Source of the DNA: Mantis religiosa
Taxonomy: Eukaryota; Arthropoda; Insecta; Mantodea; Mantidae
Reading direction: 5' to 3'
DNA: 64,000 nt
Assembly (NCBI GenBank): GCA_030765055.1
Contig: CM060952.1
Coordinates: 80,976,664-81,040,663, forward strand
This document shows positions 33,480-45,240 of the stretch, one piece after another. Numbering within the stretch: position 1 is the first letter of the stretch; each line of letters opens with the position of its first letter. The translations under genes were made by a program, and so were the position numbers. The notes under the pieces were generated by a model. It was given only the letters and a program-made list of their open reading frames with translations. It was not told the origin of the DNA and ran no database searches.

Positions 33480-33740
33480 AGAAAAGTCAAATTATAGAAT
33501 TTCAAAATTATCATATACTTATCTCACTTAACATAAGATAGAATCGAAGAATAAGGCTCGTAAAAATAGTTTGTGCAAGAGTAGAGAAGTTCATGTTAGA
33601 GAAAAACATCATGCCTGGCCATGCAAGGAAAACGGAATTTCATGTCATCACATACCAACCAGCACTTAAAAGGTCCATCACATTACCATTACATTCTGCT
33701 ATTCCCATTTTAAATTTAAGAAATTATATTAAAAAAACGT
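33480..33740 (+). repeat. ARF segment, rearranged
   Basis: ARF 3' words ('cttaacataagatagaatcg', 'gcaagagtagagaagttcat') come before the middle words ('cctggccatgcaaggaaaac', 'catcacataccaaccagca'). The order is therefore not that of an intact copy, and two fragments may be joined. Confidence 0.42.
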
Positions 33741-33872
33741 ACAAATGGTTATGTCAATATATGTGATAAAAGAAATAGTTTCGCAGTTAACGAATGGATA
33801 AAGTCCTGTGAATACATTAACTTAAATTTAATCGCAATCGGAAGCTAACGGAGCCGAATGTTTTTGAAACAA

Positions 33873-34150
33873 TAACGTATCTACCAACGCCTGGTTAGCA
33901 AAGAAATCAACTACTGAACTTTATTCAAGTCCCAAATGCTAGACACGTAACTACAACTGTCTTTGTTTCCATATAAATCAACTGCTTAAGTTTGTTGAGG
34001 TCCCAAATGCCATGAACGCATCTATAAATGCCTTGTTGCCATCAAAATCAACTGCAAGTTTATTTAGACCCAAATGCTATGAACATTTCTACCAACGCCT
34101 GGTTCCAATGCAAATCAATTGTTGAAGTTTATTTAAGTCCCAAATGTTGG
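33873..34150. repeat. Diverged tandem repeat, unit about 66-71 bp, four units
   Basis: Repeated words are 'aaatcaactgc', 'agtttattyaagtcccaaatgct' (shortened in some units), 'atgaacgcatctaccaa' and 'cgcctggttcca'. The 'aaatcaa' word starts near 33904, 33975, 34045 and 34112. Units differ by many substitutions and small indels, so the array is old. Confidence 0.8.
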
Positions 34151-34488
34151 TGTTAATTTGCTTTATGACATAATATGCTGATTCATTCGTCGGCATTTCC
34201 AAATTAAAGCCCAGCACGTTATCCTTTATTTCACTTAATGTAAACTGGCATATATGTTCACTGACACTTCCATAACATGAATCATCCATTTATGTCATTT
34301 GTTTATGACAATAAATCTCTCAGTGACGTCACTTAATACTGTCAGATTTGATAACCAAGGGTCACGAAGTTTTAAATAATTTCGTAAGAGAATATGGACA
34401 TAAAATCTATTAAACAGATTACCGGTTCTAGAAAAACACAAATTATGTGTGTGTAGTGCCGGAAAAAAACATTTTTATCTGCTGCACT

Positions 34489-34582
34489 TCTCTCTCTCTC
34501 TCGCTCTCTCTCGCTCTCGCTCTCGCTCTCGCTCTCGCTCTCGCTCTCGCTCTCGCTCTCGCTCTCTCTCTCTCTCTCTCTC
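34489..34582. repeat. (CT)n / (CTCGCT)n compound microsatellite
   Basis: CT dinucleotides on plus with a central run of CTCGCT hexamers (about 34510-34565). The CT orientation is opposite to the GA arrays nearby. Confidence 0.97.
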
Positions 34583-35651
34583 ATACTGTATTACTGCGAC
34601 TTTCAAATGGGAAGTTTTTACATGAACGCTATTAGACCAGAACCAATCGGAGTCCTGCAATGTTGTCATACTGCATTCTCCTTAAGTAGTATGTGACGAG
34701 TGCTAAGTGGATCCAACTCTACTAAATACTATTTGCGCTAAAACAAAATTTCTAACTGTGCAAAAAGTGATCCACGAGGAAGGTAGGGAGTAATGTTTCT
34801 TACACGACCGAAAAATCTCATTTTTAGCTCAAATAGCTTTCATAATACAAATAAATATAATACCAATTCATTGCAACCAGGCATCGTGATGTAAGCACTG
34901 TAATGGTCATTTTGTTTGGTTGATATGTATGTAAGTATATTTGTAATTACTCAGAACTGAAATGTTAAACTATTGAGATGTGCTAAAAGGATTACCTTGA
35001 ACAAGTCAGTTGTTAAATGAGAGAGAGAGAGCAAATAATATACTTCCTCTTAACCTGTAGAATACCGTATCTACAAAACGTGAACCGTCACTTGATATGT
35101 TTACGATTTCTTCATTCAAATCGGTATTAATCAGGTGTTCTTTCGTAAAAAAATAAAGTATGTCAGCTGTATCAAATTCCAAATGAAATGGGACGCGAGG
35201 TAATCCGGTTTCCTCCTTACCACTGCCAATACAATCCAATTAAGTTAGTATGGACTCAAATAAAACGAATAGTTGCAAACAGAAATAATTCCTTTAAACT
35301 GACTGATGTTGAACTACTCATTCACGAAGAAATTCATAAAGTAACATAAGATTGGGAAAACTGTATGAGACATGAAGAAAAATAAGACGACGACGTTTGA
35401 AAAGAAATGGCACGTGACGAGATTTTAGAGTCCATCATCAAAACTCAGACGATAAAGACAGTAACAATGACAAAATTGTCTCTTTACGTACGTGACACTG
35501 AGAGAGGTATGGTAGTTCCATTGGATTAGAAAAATATAGGTAATTATAGAATATAATCGACATATACGCAATATGCGAATATTTTTATTATAAAAGTTTG
35601 GATTCCCTCACGTCTAGCGACAAGGAGGTTTGTGTATATTCTAGGTTTGTG

Positions 35652-35654
<3 letters not shown>
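34583..35654. other. Unassigned sequence
   Basis: Short open frames only. No recognisable gene or window-wide repeat. Confidence 0.35.
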
Positions 35655-35744
<90 letters not shown>

Positions 35745-35747
35745 GAA
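35655..35747. repeat. (GA)n microsatellite
   Basis: About 93 bp of GA on plus, with one C substitution at 35737. Confidence 0.98.
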
Positions 35748-36844
35748 AACATGAAAAGAGTAGGGGTAAGGATGTGGCAATGGTAAGCACACAATTACAT
35801 CTCTTACCATTTGAAAAATTTAATGACGTTGAATGGCAGGAAATGTGCTCTCTGCCAAGTCGTACCCCTCCTGGGTCACGGGACCCCCAGGGTGTGTAAG
35901 TCCTCGGGGGGGGGGGAAGTTCATTGTGCGAGAAGCCACCGGGGAGTTTTAATCTACAGTTGAGGACCCTGCCCTCTGCTTTCGTTTCTCCTTAGGTCCG
36001 ATAAACCTTTGTTTGATATCACCTCATCCGTCCATCCGGGCGTACCTCGATACGGTCTTCTATGGGTCGAGGCTTCTGATCCAACCATCAAACATTGTCA
36101 TTAATAGTACTGTTTGTTAATAAACCAGGCTCTCTGTGAAGGATACTTGACGAAGGATGAGAAACTTTATGTTTATGGAGAACGCTAAATCTCAGCGGAC
36201 TTCCAACGTGTTATAGTCTCGAAAGGGAAAGAAGAGGAAAATCTTTACCATTCCCAAGAGGAACCTGAAAATAGACGGGCTACGTTCTGTACAAATAAAT
36301 GTGACGGCTTCCTCGGGGGAAATAACAACGGGTCGGTGTGCGAAAATACAAGAAATCTTTCTTGATCAAGTGCACTGCATCATCAGGAAGAACAGCTCGT
36401 GTATCTTCATCCTATGAACTTGCGTGGTAGAGTAAGATTCCCTTTAATATAGTTCTAATAAATGGGATTAAAGATATTAACGTTGAAATTTCAGATAGGG
36501 CTAATAAGTAAAATACAAAATTATGAATTATAGAAATATAAATTAATAATAACTGGTTAGTAGTTGCTAGGTTCCTGGTTTGTGTAAGAAATCGTAATCT
36601 ATATCCTTAGTTACACATTTACTCTAATATTTTTTAAATCTTACTTAACATAGAGATCCTTTTTTAATGTTATAGCTATTGTGTTAGTAGTTATTTGAAA
36701 AATTATGAATACATTTAAAAATGTAAGTGCTGGTCATTATAAAATGAACGTTAAAGTATGAATATATGTACCTAGGTACCGGAATACCATATTCGCATTT
36801 TATTTATTTAATTATTTATTAATTCCAACACTTCAGCTCCCTTC
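35748..36844. other. Unassigned; GC-rich block with G11
   Basis: 35850-36070 is clearly GC-richer than its surroundings, with a run of 11 G at 35906-35916 and 'cgggacccccaggg'. The rest is AT-rich. No gene seen. Confidence 0.4.
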
Positions 36845-37080
36845 TCATTTCAAGGCCTTGGCCTACTGATCTCAGGTCGCGGGTTCAGCTCACAACGATG
36901 GCATCCCATCTCATTTCCACTTCAACTTTTCATCCTAGTTGGTTGCTTCAGGGTTCTAGGTGTCGGCGTTGCATGGCAGAGGAAAAGGAAGCTCTTCCTG
37001 TAGATCAGAGACGGTCTCAGGGCTTTCGGAACCCAGTCGAAGGAGAACTATACCTAGTACTTATGGGTTGACGGGGGCGT
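36845..37080 (+). repeat. Possible tRNA-derived SINE-like element
   Basis: A B-box-like 'aggtcgcgggttcagctcac' follows 'ttggcctactgatctcagg'. The body is GC-richer than its flanks. Weak evidence: one promoter-like box and composition only. Confidence 0.3.
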
Positions 37081-37281
37081 TTCAGAATATTGTAGTTCAC
37101 TTATTGATGGATGTTATTTAACTGTTCTGGTTCTAAGCGTCTGCATATTGGACGTGAAAAAGCCGTTTAATTTTGCTCCCTATGCCTTCTTTTAGGACCC
37201 TAGGTTCTTCACATGCCGTATATCTACAGCGAAATCGCCTTCTGAAAGAAGTCACGCTAAGAACTAAGAACTTTCACACAA

Positions 37282-37287
<6 letters not shown>

Positions 37288-37323
<36 letters not shown>
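37288..37323. repeat. Poly-A tract (36 bp)
   Basis: Uninterrupted A run on plus. It could be the tail of a plus-strand retrocopy ending at 37287, but no source sequence is recognisable upstream. Confidence 0.95.
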
Positions 37324-37325
<2 letters not shown>

Positions 37326-37411
37326 TCCCTCGACCTCTAGAACCAGAGACAAAATAAATATGTTCTGAACGTAAACAATTGATGCTGACCGTAAAATACA
37401 TATTAAACATT

Positions 37412-37420
37412 GCGCGCGCG

Positions 37421-37484
<64 letters not shown>
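37412..37484. repeat. (CG)n(CA)n compound microsatellite
   Basis: About 16 bp of alternating CG followed by about 56 bp of CA. Long alternating purine-pyrimidine tracts of this kind can adopt Z-DNA. Confidence 0.97.
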
Positions 37485-37491
<7 letters not shown>

Positions 37492-37886
37492 TACAGCTAC
37501 TACGATGGGGTATATTTCTGTTCATGATTTTATTTTTTTATTTTTCTTAACTTTCTATCATGGCTATCTTTTCCCCGCTTAAGTGTACTTAACCATCTCC
37601 AAGTACACCTAGTTAATGATTTGGATTTTAAAATACTGCAACGAAAACACAAAAGACGAAACGAAGTTCACTTTAAAGTATATATTTGTCACTAAATCGT
37701 TAGATCAATGCTAAGGTACAGTTAGCCTTTCTTTCACACAGATACAACACTTCGACACGTCTCTATAACGTCCATTTAACTCTCTTAAGCGTCCACTAAC
37801 TTGTGATGCTCTTAATCTCTCTGACGTACATACAGGTTAATTTCTCTCACGGAGCTGCACGCTGCAGTTGACAAAGGAGCACCGCT
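37485..37886. other. Unassigned sequence
   Basis: No supported feature. Confidence 0.35.
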
Positions 37887-38115
37887 CGCCTCGCTAGGGT
37901 AGATGGTAGCATGTCTGCCTCACGTTCAAGAGGTCCCGAGTTCGAATCTCGGTCAGGGTGAGTTACCTGGATAAGGATATTTCCGGGGTTTCCCCTTATC
38001 CTAAAGGATGAATGTCGGCTAACTCTAAGCTCCATGTACCCTGGGCCCATTTGACCAACTTTTCACCCATTTTATTCATTGTCCGATATGACTTAAGTTT
38101 AAGGACGTAAATTAC
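37887..38115 (+). repeat. SINE-A, full length
   Basis: Well-preserved plus-strand copy: head 'cgcctcgctagggtagatgg', B box 'gagttcgaatctcggtc', body 'tttccggggtttccccttat', 3' end 'cattgtccgatatgactta' and an A-rich tail. A translated open frame on the minus strand is a shadow of this SINE. Confidence 0.93.
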
Positions 38116-38324
38116 AAAACAAAAAACAACCCCGATATTCACTTGTGAATTGCTTTTCTGCACCGTTCCATTTCCTGCAAGCTTGGAACGTACAACAGCT
38201 TTCTTAAAAGACTCATTGACCGACTGAATTGCTTCAATGCGCCAACTCCACACCACGGAGCCGCACTCGTCGACTCAATTCGAAACACACTAACATCTCT
38301 AAACATTAAATATTACTGCACCAG

Positions 38325-38515
38325 GTATCGGAACGGTTCTTATATAGTCCTGCCGAGCGCGGGAGATCGCTCCAGAAGTGAAATGTTCTCGAATTACCTT
38401 CTAGAACGTTCTCGAACGGTATACGTAGTAATGCCATTTGACGTCAGCTAGTGGCTGTCCTTAAAAGCGCGTTAATCTCTGACAACTGACTCGCTTCGGT
38501 TTTGGTGACGTCAGC
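38325..38515 (-). promoter_or_regulatory. HSE-module copy 2 with CRE sites
   Basis: Reading on minus (right to left) there are two CRE-like palindromes 'tgacgtca' (38506-38513 and 38439-38446) and 'ggacagccactagctgacgt' shared with copy 5. Four perfect alternating heat-shock units TTCtaGAAcgTTCtcGAA follow at 38399-38416, with further units near 38385-38392. Then come 'gcgatctcccgcgctcggca' and a TATA box 'gactatataagaac' (about 38336-38349). This is a compact pol II promoter arrangement. The responsible element is probably an LTR-type or other retroelement, but the coding part is not recognisable here. Confidence 0.6.
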
Positions 38516-38639
38516 TAGGGGCCGCACCATGGGGAGCACGTCTCTCCGGTCCCTCCTACTGGCAATAAACAAGAGCATGGCAATTTCCCTACCACCGGCC
38601 ACTTTTACGGCTGAACAGCCATGGCGGAAACTAACAATC

Positions 38640-38745
38640 TGTGTGCTTTTCTTTTTGGTCTCTTTGACCATGCGAAGAGAACATAATTTCAAAGCCGTCA
38701 CATAGCGAATTCTCGTAAAGAGTTTGACTATCACTTAAGCTGTTT
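38640..38745 (+). repeat. ARF fragment
   Basis: Short piece with 'accatgcgaagagaacataa', 'ttcaaagccgtcacatagcg' and 'gagtttgactatcacttaa'. It matches the 3'-middle of ARF and is truncated on both sides. Confidence 0.6.
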
Positions 38746-39926
38746 GTACTTTTGTTATATGTTCACTGTTAGGAATACACCCAATCGGCAATTCAGGACA
38801 GTGTAATGAACATTTGCCTTTCACAAGGCCAATGACCTAACACAAACTGCAGGAAATGTGAATAAGTATAAGCAACACAGATAGTCTATACTGACAGGTG
38901 CTGTTGATTCTACGGCACAGGTATACTCCTAAACGTTGTATACAATGAAGTGTATGTTCAACCTCTGCTTAAACTGGAAGCAAAAGAGAGAGACAAAGTG
39001 TTATTTTGACATTAATTATTTAAATTAAAATTGTAATATATCACTATTTAAAACGGACGAAAAAGTATAAATTAATTTCTTCTAGCCCCATTCACATTCC
39101 TAACCCCGTACAGACTGACCTGAAATTTTGACCGAATTATTAATACTACGAAAATATTTGTAAAATTTAGAAGTTGATACGTGTACACAAGATTTTGATA
39201 CAAAATTCTTCAAACAGCCACAAAGCCTTCCCTTACTGCAATTACCTTGCACCACCTGATGAGTTTGCCTCCAATTCATGAAAATTTATTTCTTCACAGC
39301 CAGGGCTTCACGCCTCTCCTGCCTCGAAACACCAAAGCTTCTCTTTTTCAAACGTGACCTATTGGTGTACCTCACGTACTACTGATAACATTCCCACACA
39401 TGTACTGCATATTGGTCTAAGACAATCCTATACATGTTACCACGGTTCGAAGCAGTACCTTTCAAATGAATGCTGTACTTTCTTCAAGAGTTTAATGCCA
39501 GCCATTTTACAAAGTTCTCCCTTCAAGTCAGAAAATTGCGCCTTTGTTTAGGACCGCAGCAGGGTTTTATGGCAGGTGTTAATACCCTTAATCCATTTGC
39601 CGGGCAGCCATCACAGGAGCTAATGCCCCACTTTATGAGATTTCCTTTATGCTTAAGTGACTATCGACATTCCCCGTCACATTATCGTCACTTGGGGAGA
39701 AAAAGCTTCTTACTGCAAAGGATGAGAGATGAAATTAGGCATAATCATTTGATTATGAGCAGTATAGTGCACTTCAACTGCAATAATTGATTTTTAGTTA
39801 CTCACGTGTTTTCTTAATAAGTACAAAAGTACTGCAACTCACCAAACGTTAGGAAGCAGGCTTTAAACGGATATAAATGTTTTGAAGCATCCTGATGCAA
39901 AAAAGCCATCTTTCGAAAACACTCCA
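38746..39926. other. Unassigned sequence
   Basis: Open frames at 39354-39551 and 39470-39790 show no known domain. No supported feature. Confidence 0.35.
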
Positions 39927-39934
39927 TGTGTGTG

Positions 39935-39984
<50 letters not shown>

Positions 39985-40042
39985 TGTGAGTGTGAGTGTG
40001 AGTGTGAGTGTGAGTGTGAGTGTGAGTGTGAGTGTGAGTGTG

Positions 40043-40126
<84 letters not shown>
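39927..40126. repeat. (TG)n(TGTGAG)n(TG)n compound microsatellite
   Basis: About 200 bp. A TG run is followed by TGTGAG hexamers (about 39980-40050) and another long TG run. It directly abuts the 3' end of a minus-strand SINE-A at 40127. Confidence 0.97.
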
Positions 40127-40129
<3 letters not shown>

Positions 40130-40322
40130 TTACGTCCTCATCATATCGGACGATGAATGCGATAGGTGAAATGATGTTCAAATGAGCTCAGGTTCGAAAG
40201 AGCTTAGAGCTATCAGCCATTCTTATTTCAGGATAAGGGAAAACCCGGAATGAACCTTATTCAAATAACTCGTCCTAACGAGATTCGTACTCTCGATCTC
40301 TTGAATGTGAGGCCGACACGAT
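40127..40322 (-). repeat. SINE-A, head truncated, abutting TG array
   Basis: Starts with the SINE 3' end 'aatttacgtcctcatcatat' exactly where the TG array stops and runs to 'gatctcttgaatgtgaggcc', where the tRNA head is cut before the A box. The B box is decayed ('gagattcgtactctcg'). Confidence 0.85.
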
Positions 40323-40499
40323 AATATATACCTATCACTGCAGTTACTGAAACGAATATTATATCTGTCAGCAGGGGTGACTCATATGCACTCTGATACT
40401 CTCATTTTGTAGTAAACAGACCCACTAACAGAGCATATTGAACAGTTAAAACACATCTGCCTCTTCATGGCCCGCTTGCCTTCTTGTTGTGGGTAGACA

Positions 40500-40860
40500 G
40501 TAAATAATGTTTACATGAAATGATATTTGAAAATTTAGATTTTCTAAAAAAAAAAAATGTAAAGTAAATGTATAATTCGAATGATTAAGAATATCCTAAA
40601 AGTCCCTTCATCTTGAAAGACTTTTATATAACTGGTGAAGGTAAGGGATAGACAAAATGTTACAACATAAAAAATGTAGATTATATAAATTTTGTTTGGC
40701 GCTAACCATTTACGAGATATTCCTCGTTATTGCTGTGAATTTTCAAGTACTTACACTTTTCGCAGCTGGTATTTTACATATCCTAGCCATGCAAAAAGCT
40801 TGGAATGTCAAAACGATCACAGAGCTATCAATCTTAAAAGATTTGACTATTGATTAAAGG
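40500..40860 (+). repeat. ARF copy
   Basis: Ordered words: 'aaatttagattttctaaaa', 'tatataactggtgaaggta', 'aaccatttacgagatattcc', 'tgaattttcaagtactta', 'gatcacagagctatcaatct' and 'gatttgactattgattaaag'. It ends about 100 bp before the piggyBac-like element. Confidence 0.6.
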
Positions 40861-41601
40861 CTACTTTTGCCATGGTATCTAAGTGAAAACTTTATCTAAA
40901 ACAAAAGCATTGTACCACGCTAAAGTGAAAATAATAACAATTTTAACAATTCGTTAGTCCCGCATGTATCTGTGAGATACATGGCCTAAATTTGTTTCAT
41001 TATTATGGCAATAAATAGAGGTAAGGACTTGCTGAGCCAGGACTCTCTCACCATACCTTTGTTATTGTTTCCTGTAAGTTTCAACCATTTCTCCCTAATG
41101 CCAAAGTTTCAAACGAGGCAAACGTCATCACGTGTGTGCTGTTGTATCTGTCAGATACATCGCGCCAACTCACGTTACACATTGTCGCTGCTATCGGATC
41201 CAACCACGTCATTGCTGGAGAATGCTGATGTAAGTGGTTATGTTGTTGCAAGGTAAATGAGAGTGCCTTTCTTTATTACTGTGAATCGTAGGTTTGAACA
41301 TGAGTCAAGTATATGATTTAGAAAATCCTGAGGATTTGGAGGAGGTACTATCGTCTTATTTTCGACGATGATGCGCTGCCGATTGAGCATAATTTTGTAG
41401 AAACTGATTCCGCATATGAAGACATAACTGAAACACGATCTGTTGACACCGATACAGATCACGATGTTGATGAAGCGGAAAGTAATGAAGTGCTAGAAAA
41501 TGATGAAAATTACTGTTTTGTTGAGTACAAAAGACACAAGATGATAACTATGAAGATAATGGTGGTAATAATGATGATGGTAATAATGATGATGGTAATA
41601 A

Positions 41602-41947
41602 GTTAGTTAGTTACTAACACTCCCCACATGGCAACCTTGGCCTTCGGGGTAACCTCACCCCACCAAGTGATGACCGGACCCATTTCTCAGGTGGAGGCAC
41701 CCAGAGGGCGGTGTCCATTACCTCCGATGATAGGGTGATAGTGAAGATGGCGGTGAGGTGAGAGGACCTACAGTTTTTACCGTGGACTCCGAACCACGTT
41801 GGGCATAGGGGATACTTCACGTGTGCTAGACAGAGGTGAAGGCGTGGATAGGGCCGACTTAAAATCGCCAACCCCAGAGCCGGGAATCGAACTCGGGACC
41901 CTTAGAACGGGAGCCGCGAACGAAACCACCGCGCTACCCCGGCGCCC
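41602..41947 (-). repeat. SINE-C with 15-bp target duplication
   Basis: Single long SINE, sense on minus. The head at the right, read on minus, is 'gccggggtagcgcggtggtt' (A box) and 'gggtcccgagttcgattccc' (B box). The body includes 'ggcgattttaagtcggccc', and the 3' end is a short AACT repeat ('agtaactaactaact'). Flanks are 'tgatgatggtaataa' at 41587-41601 and 41948-41962, identical 15-mers. Because the site itself is repetitive, part of that identity could be by chance. Confidence 0.85.
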
Positions 41948-42503
<556 letters not shown>

Positions 42504-42891
42504 CTGCCTGGAGTTGTGAGGAATGCCAAAACTATGAAAACTGAATTTGACTGCTGATGATATTTTGCATAATTGTGCAACACACCAACAGACGCATAGA
42601 TGATCTCATAGTGAAATATGAATGTGAGGATGAGAGAGATTGTAGAGACAGACATAAAAGAAATGAAAGCCTTTATTACGTTATTATGTCTTGCTGGTAT
42701 GTTTCGCGGAGGACGGCAAAATATTCACGACTTCTGGACAACAGATGACCTTGGTGTCAATACTTTCAGGATGAGTATGTCCAAGAAACGCTTCCGATTC
42801 ATAATAAGGTGCACTCGTTTTAAAACAGTTGAAAACAGATACTAAAACACAATTAACGTCATATGTATCAGGCAGATACATCGGGACTAAC

Positions 42892-44522
42892 GGCGTCACG
42901 ATAGTTGACGTGCCCAACTGAAGGTTAAGAATATTTTATAGAAGAGTGATTAGATAATGTCATGATAGTGCAATACATGGGATTTTTTTATTAATACCAT
43001 GACGGATTATTAATTCTATAATCTCAAATATTCTACTTTTATAAAAGAATAACTGGTTTCAAAGAATTTACCATTTATAATTCACCACCTTCTGAAAACA
43101 ACAAACCGTATTTCTTACAGAGAAGCTGTAGACGTGGTTCTGTAGCAATTAACGCAGAAAATCCCTTTGGGAGACCTCTTTCGTTCGTTCAGAGAAAGGT
43201 GGTCAAAGATCGCAATTCCACACGAGGAAACCTCATCTTAAGTTCTTTATTGCTTTGATGTCCAGTCTGTTAGGAGCTTCCAATTCCAGGACCATCTTCT
43301 ACAAAAGTTTTTCTTCAATTCTCTTCTTGCCGAATTCTCTTATCTCCCCAGCGTTTGTCCCGGCTATTCCTTAAATCTCAATTCTCGTTAAAGGTGCTGC
43401 AGTAAACATCACCAAGGTTCACTGCGCGATGTTGTCACTAAAGACTTGTTGTTAGGTACTAAAAAATTAAAAACAGGCAAAAAAGTGTCTAAAACAAAAC
43501 CGAGAGGCAAAAGTTTATTACAGTGCAAGAGATTTGGGTTAATTAGGATGAAAAATGAGGCGAAATGAGAAGCGAGATCAAAAAGACAACCACGAAATTC
43601 ACGGATGTGATTTTCTTTCCCGATATTCGCCTAAACACCCGGATAATTCCGAAAAAGATACCTGTATAAAGGTTAGTATAGAAAGTCGTGTGAGTTAATA
43701 ACTCATAATATATTGATTGGAACATAATATTACGTGGGCAGAGAAACGTAATAAATGAATGCTCAGAGGTGACATAGACAAGAGCAATTTGTCGCATTGG
43801 AATGAGAAATGGAGTAGGTACAATTTTGAGAGCGGTAATTGCAAGGATCCGGTTTACGCCCGAAGACACACGGCTCTGTATATTTGTGGAAACAAAGGCA
43901 TTGAGATATGGCAGTCATTTGTTTATGTTGCCACGTGCTAGTTATCAAGAAACGCTACACCATCAATCTGCCACCAGTAATCATTTCATTGGAGGAGGCC
44001 ATGAGGGCGAAACCGAATCAATTGCCCTCGAGCGCTTCTATGTCACGACATCTGGAAACAAAGAAGTGTGAACAAATTCATATTGAGTAAGATTATAAAG
44101 AAACTGAAAGGGTTAGATCGATAATTGCTATAAATTAGAGGTACTCTCGATGCCTCAATACTCGAGGTAACAATGTACGAGAGATAAACTTCGATACTTT
44201 TTGATTTTTAGGTTATTCTGTTTAACTTTATGCAAAATAAGGTATGAAAGGCGTCGAGGCTTCACGTTATTGCCTCGTACGTGTCCCTGACAGTTGCTGT
44301 ACAAGTTCTTGTTAGACCTTACTGTAAATGAATGAATGAAAACATTCTGTAACATGTAACATTAACTGAGTTATCAATGAAGCTGTTTTACCAATTGCTT
44401 GGATTGGTGTTTAAAAATAAGTATCACATTTCTAAGATTCGGAGCGAGACGTACAATTTTATCAGAGTATTCAGAGAAATAGCAAGTTCTGTGTTAACGA
44501 AAAGCAATTAGTTTGTCTTGCT
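42892..44522. other. Unassigned sequence
   Basis: Several short open frames without domains. No window-wide repeat recognised in about 1.6 kb. Confidence 0.35.
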
Positions 44523-44741
44523 AATTTTACATCCTTCAAGGTTGTCATATCGGACGATGAATGAAATTATGCTCAAATGAATGCAGGGTACATAGAGCTT
44601 AGAAACACAAGACATTCATCTTTCCGGATAAAGGAAAGCCCTGGAAAACACCTTATCCAAATAACTCACCTTGACCGAGATTCGAACTCGTGTCTTCTTA
44701 GATGGCAGGCAGATACGCTACCATCACGCTAAAGAGGCGGG
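44523..44741 (-). repeat. SINE-A, full length
   Basis: Minus-strand copy. The 3' end 'attttacatccttcaagg' is diverged, the reversed B box is 'gagattcgaactcgtgtc', and the head 'gctaccatcacgctaaagag' ends 'gcgggt'. Confidence 0.88.
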
Positions 44742-44997
44742 TCCAATTAGTTAAGCTAGTGTAGGTAAGCCATTTAGATTTCTAGTGAAATCATGTCGAC
44801 ATAAAGATCACTGGCTCAAGGCGTACCAAGAATTTAGTTATGCTGAGAGGTCATTATATCGGGAAATACACGTAGCCCAGTTATGAAAGGAAAATTCTTG
44901 TATTCATCTAATCACAGAGTAACAGTTATGTTTTATAGAAAATTAAAAGCTTTAGTGGCAATAATTAGGAACTACAGCAAAAATATTTACGTCCACA

Positions 44998-45110
44998 TAG
45001 ATGTAGGGTGTCTGCCTCACGTTCAGGATGTCGTGAGCTCGAATCTCAGAGTGATAAGGTTTTGTCCGGGGTTTTCTATTATCTTGAAGGATGAATGTCA
45101 GATACCTATA
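44998..45110 (+). repeat. SINE-A fragment (head and part of body)
   Basis: Plus-strand fragment from 'gatgtagggtgtctgcctca', with B box 'gagctcgaatctcag', to 'gaaggatgaatgtcagatac'. It lacks the 3' half. The bases before it ('atttacgtcc') look like the terminal bases of SINE-A, which may mark a junction of two copies. Confidence 0.72.
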
Positions 45111-45131
45111 TCTTGATTTTCATATACTTAT

Positions 45132-45240
45132 TACAGAGGCTGTCTCTATAGTCCAGTACTTAGCATGGCAGCTTCCAAATTCAGAACCCGAGTTCGATTC
45201 CCAGGTTGGACGTTGGAAGTGCTTCTTTAGCTTATTTTCC
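45132..45240 (+). repeat. tRNA-like fragment, different family
   Basis: 'agtccagtacttagcatggc' resembles a degenerate A-box region and 'cccgagttcgattcccagg' is a good B box. No body or second copy identified. Confidence 0.4.
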
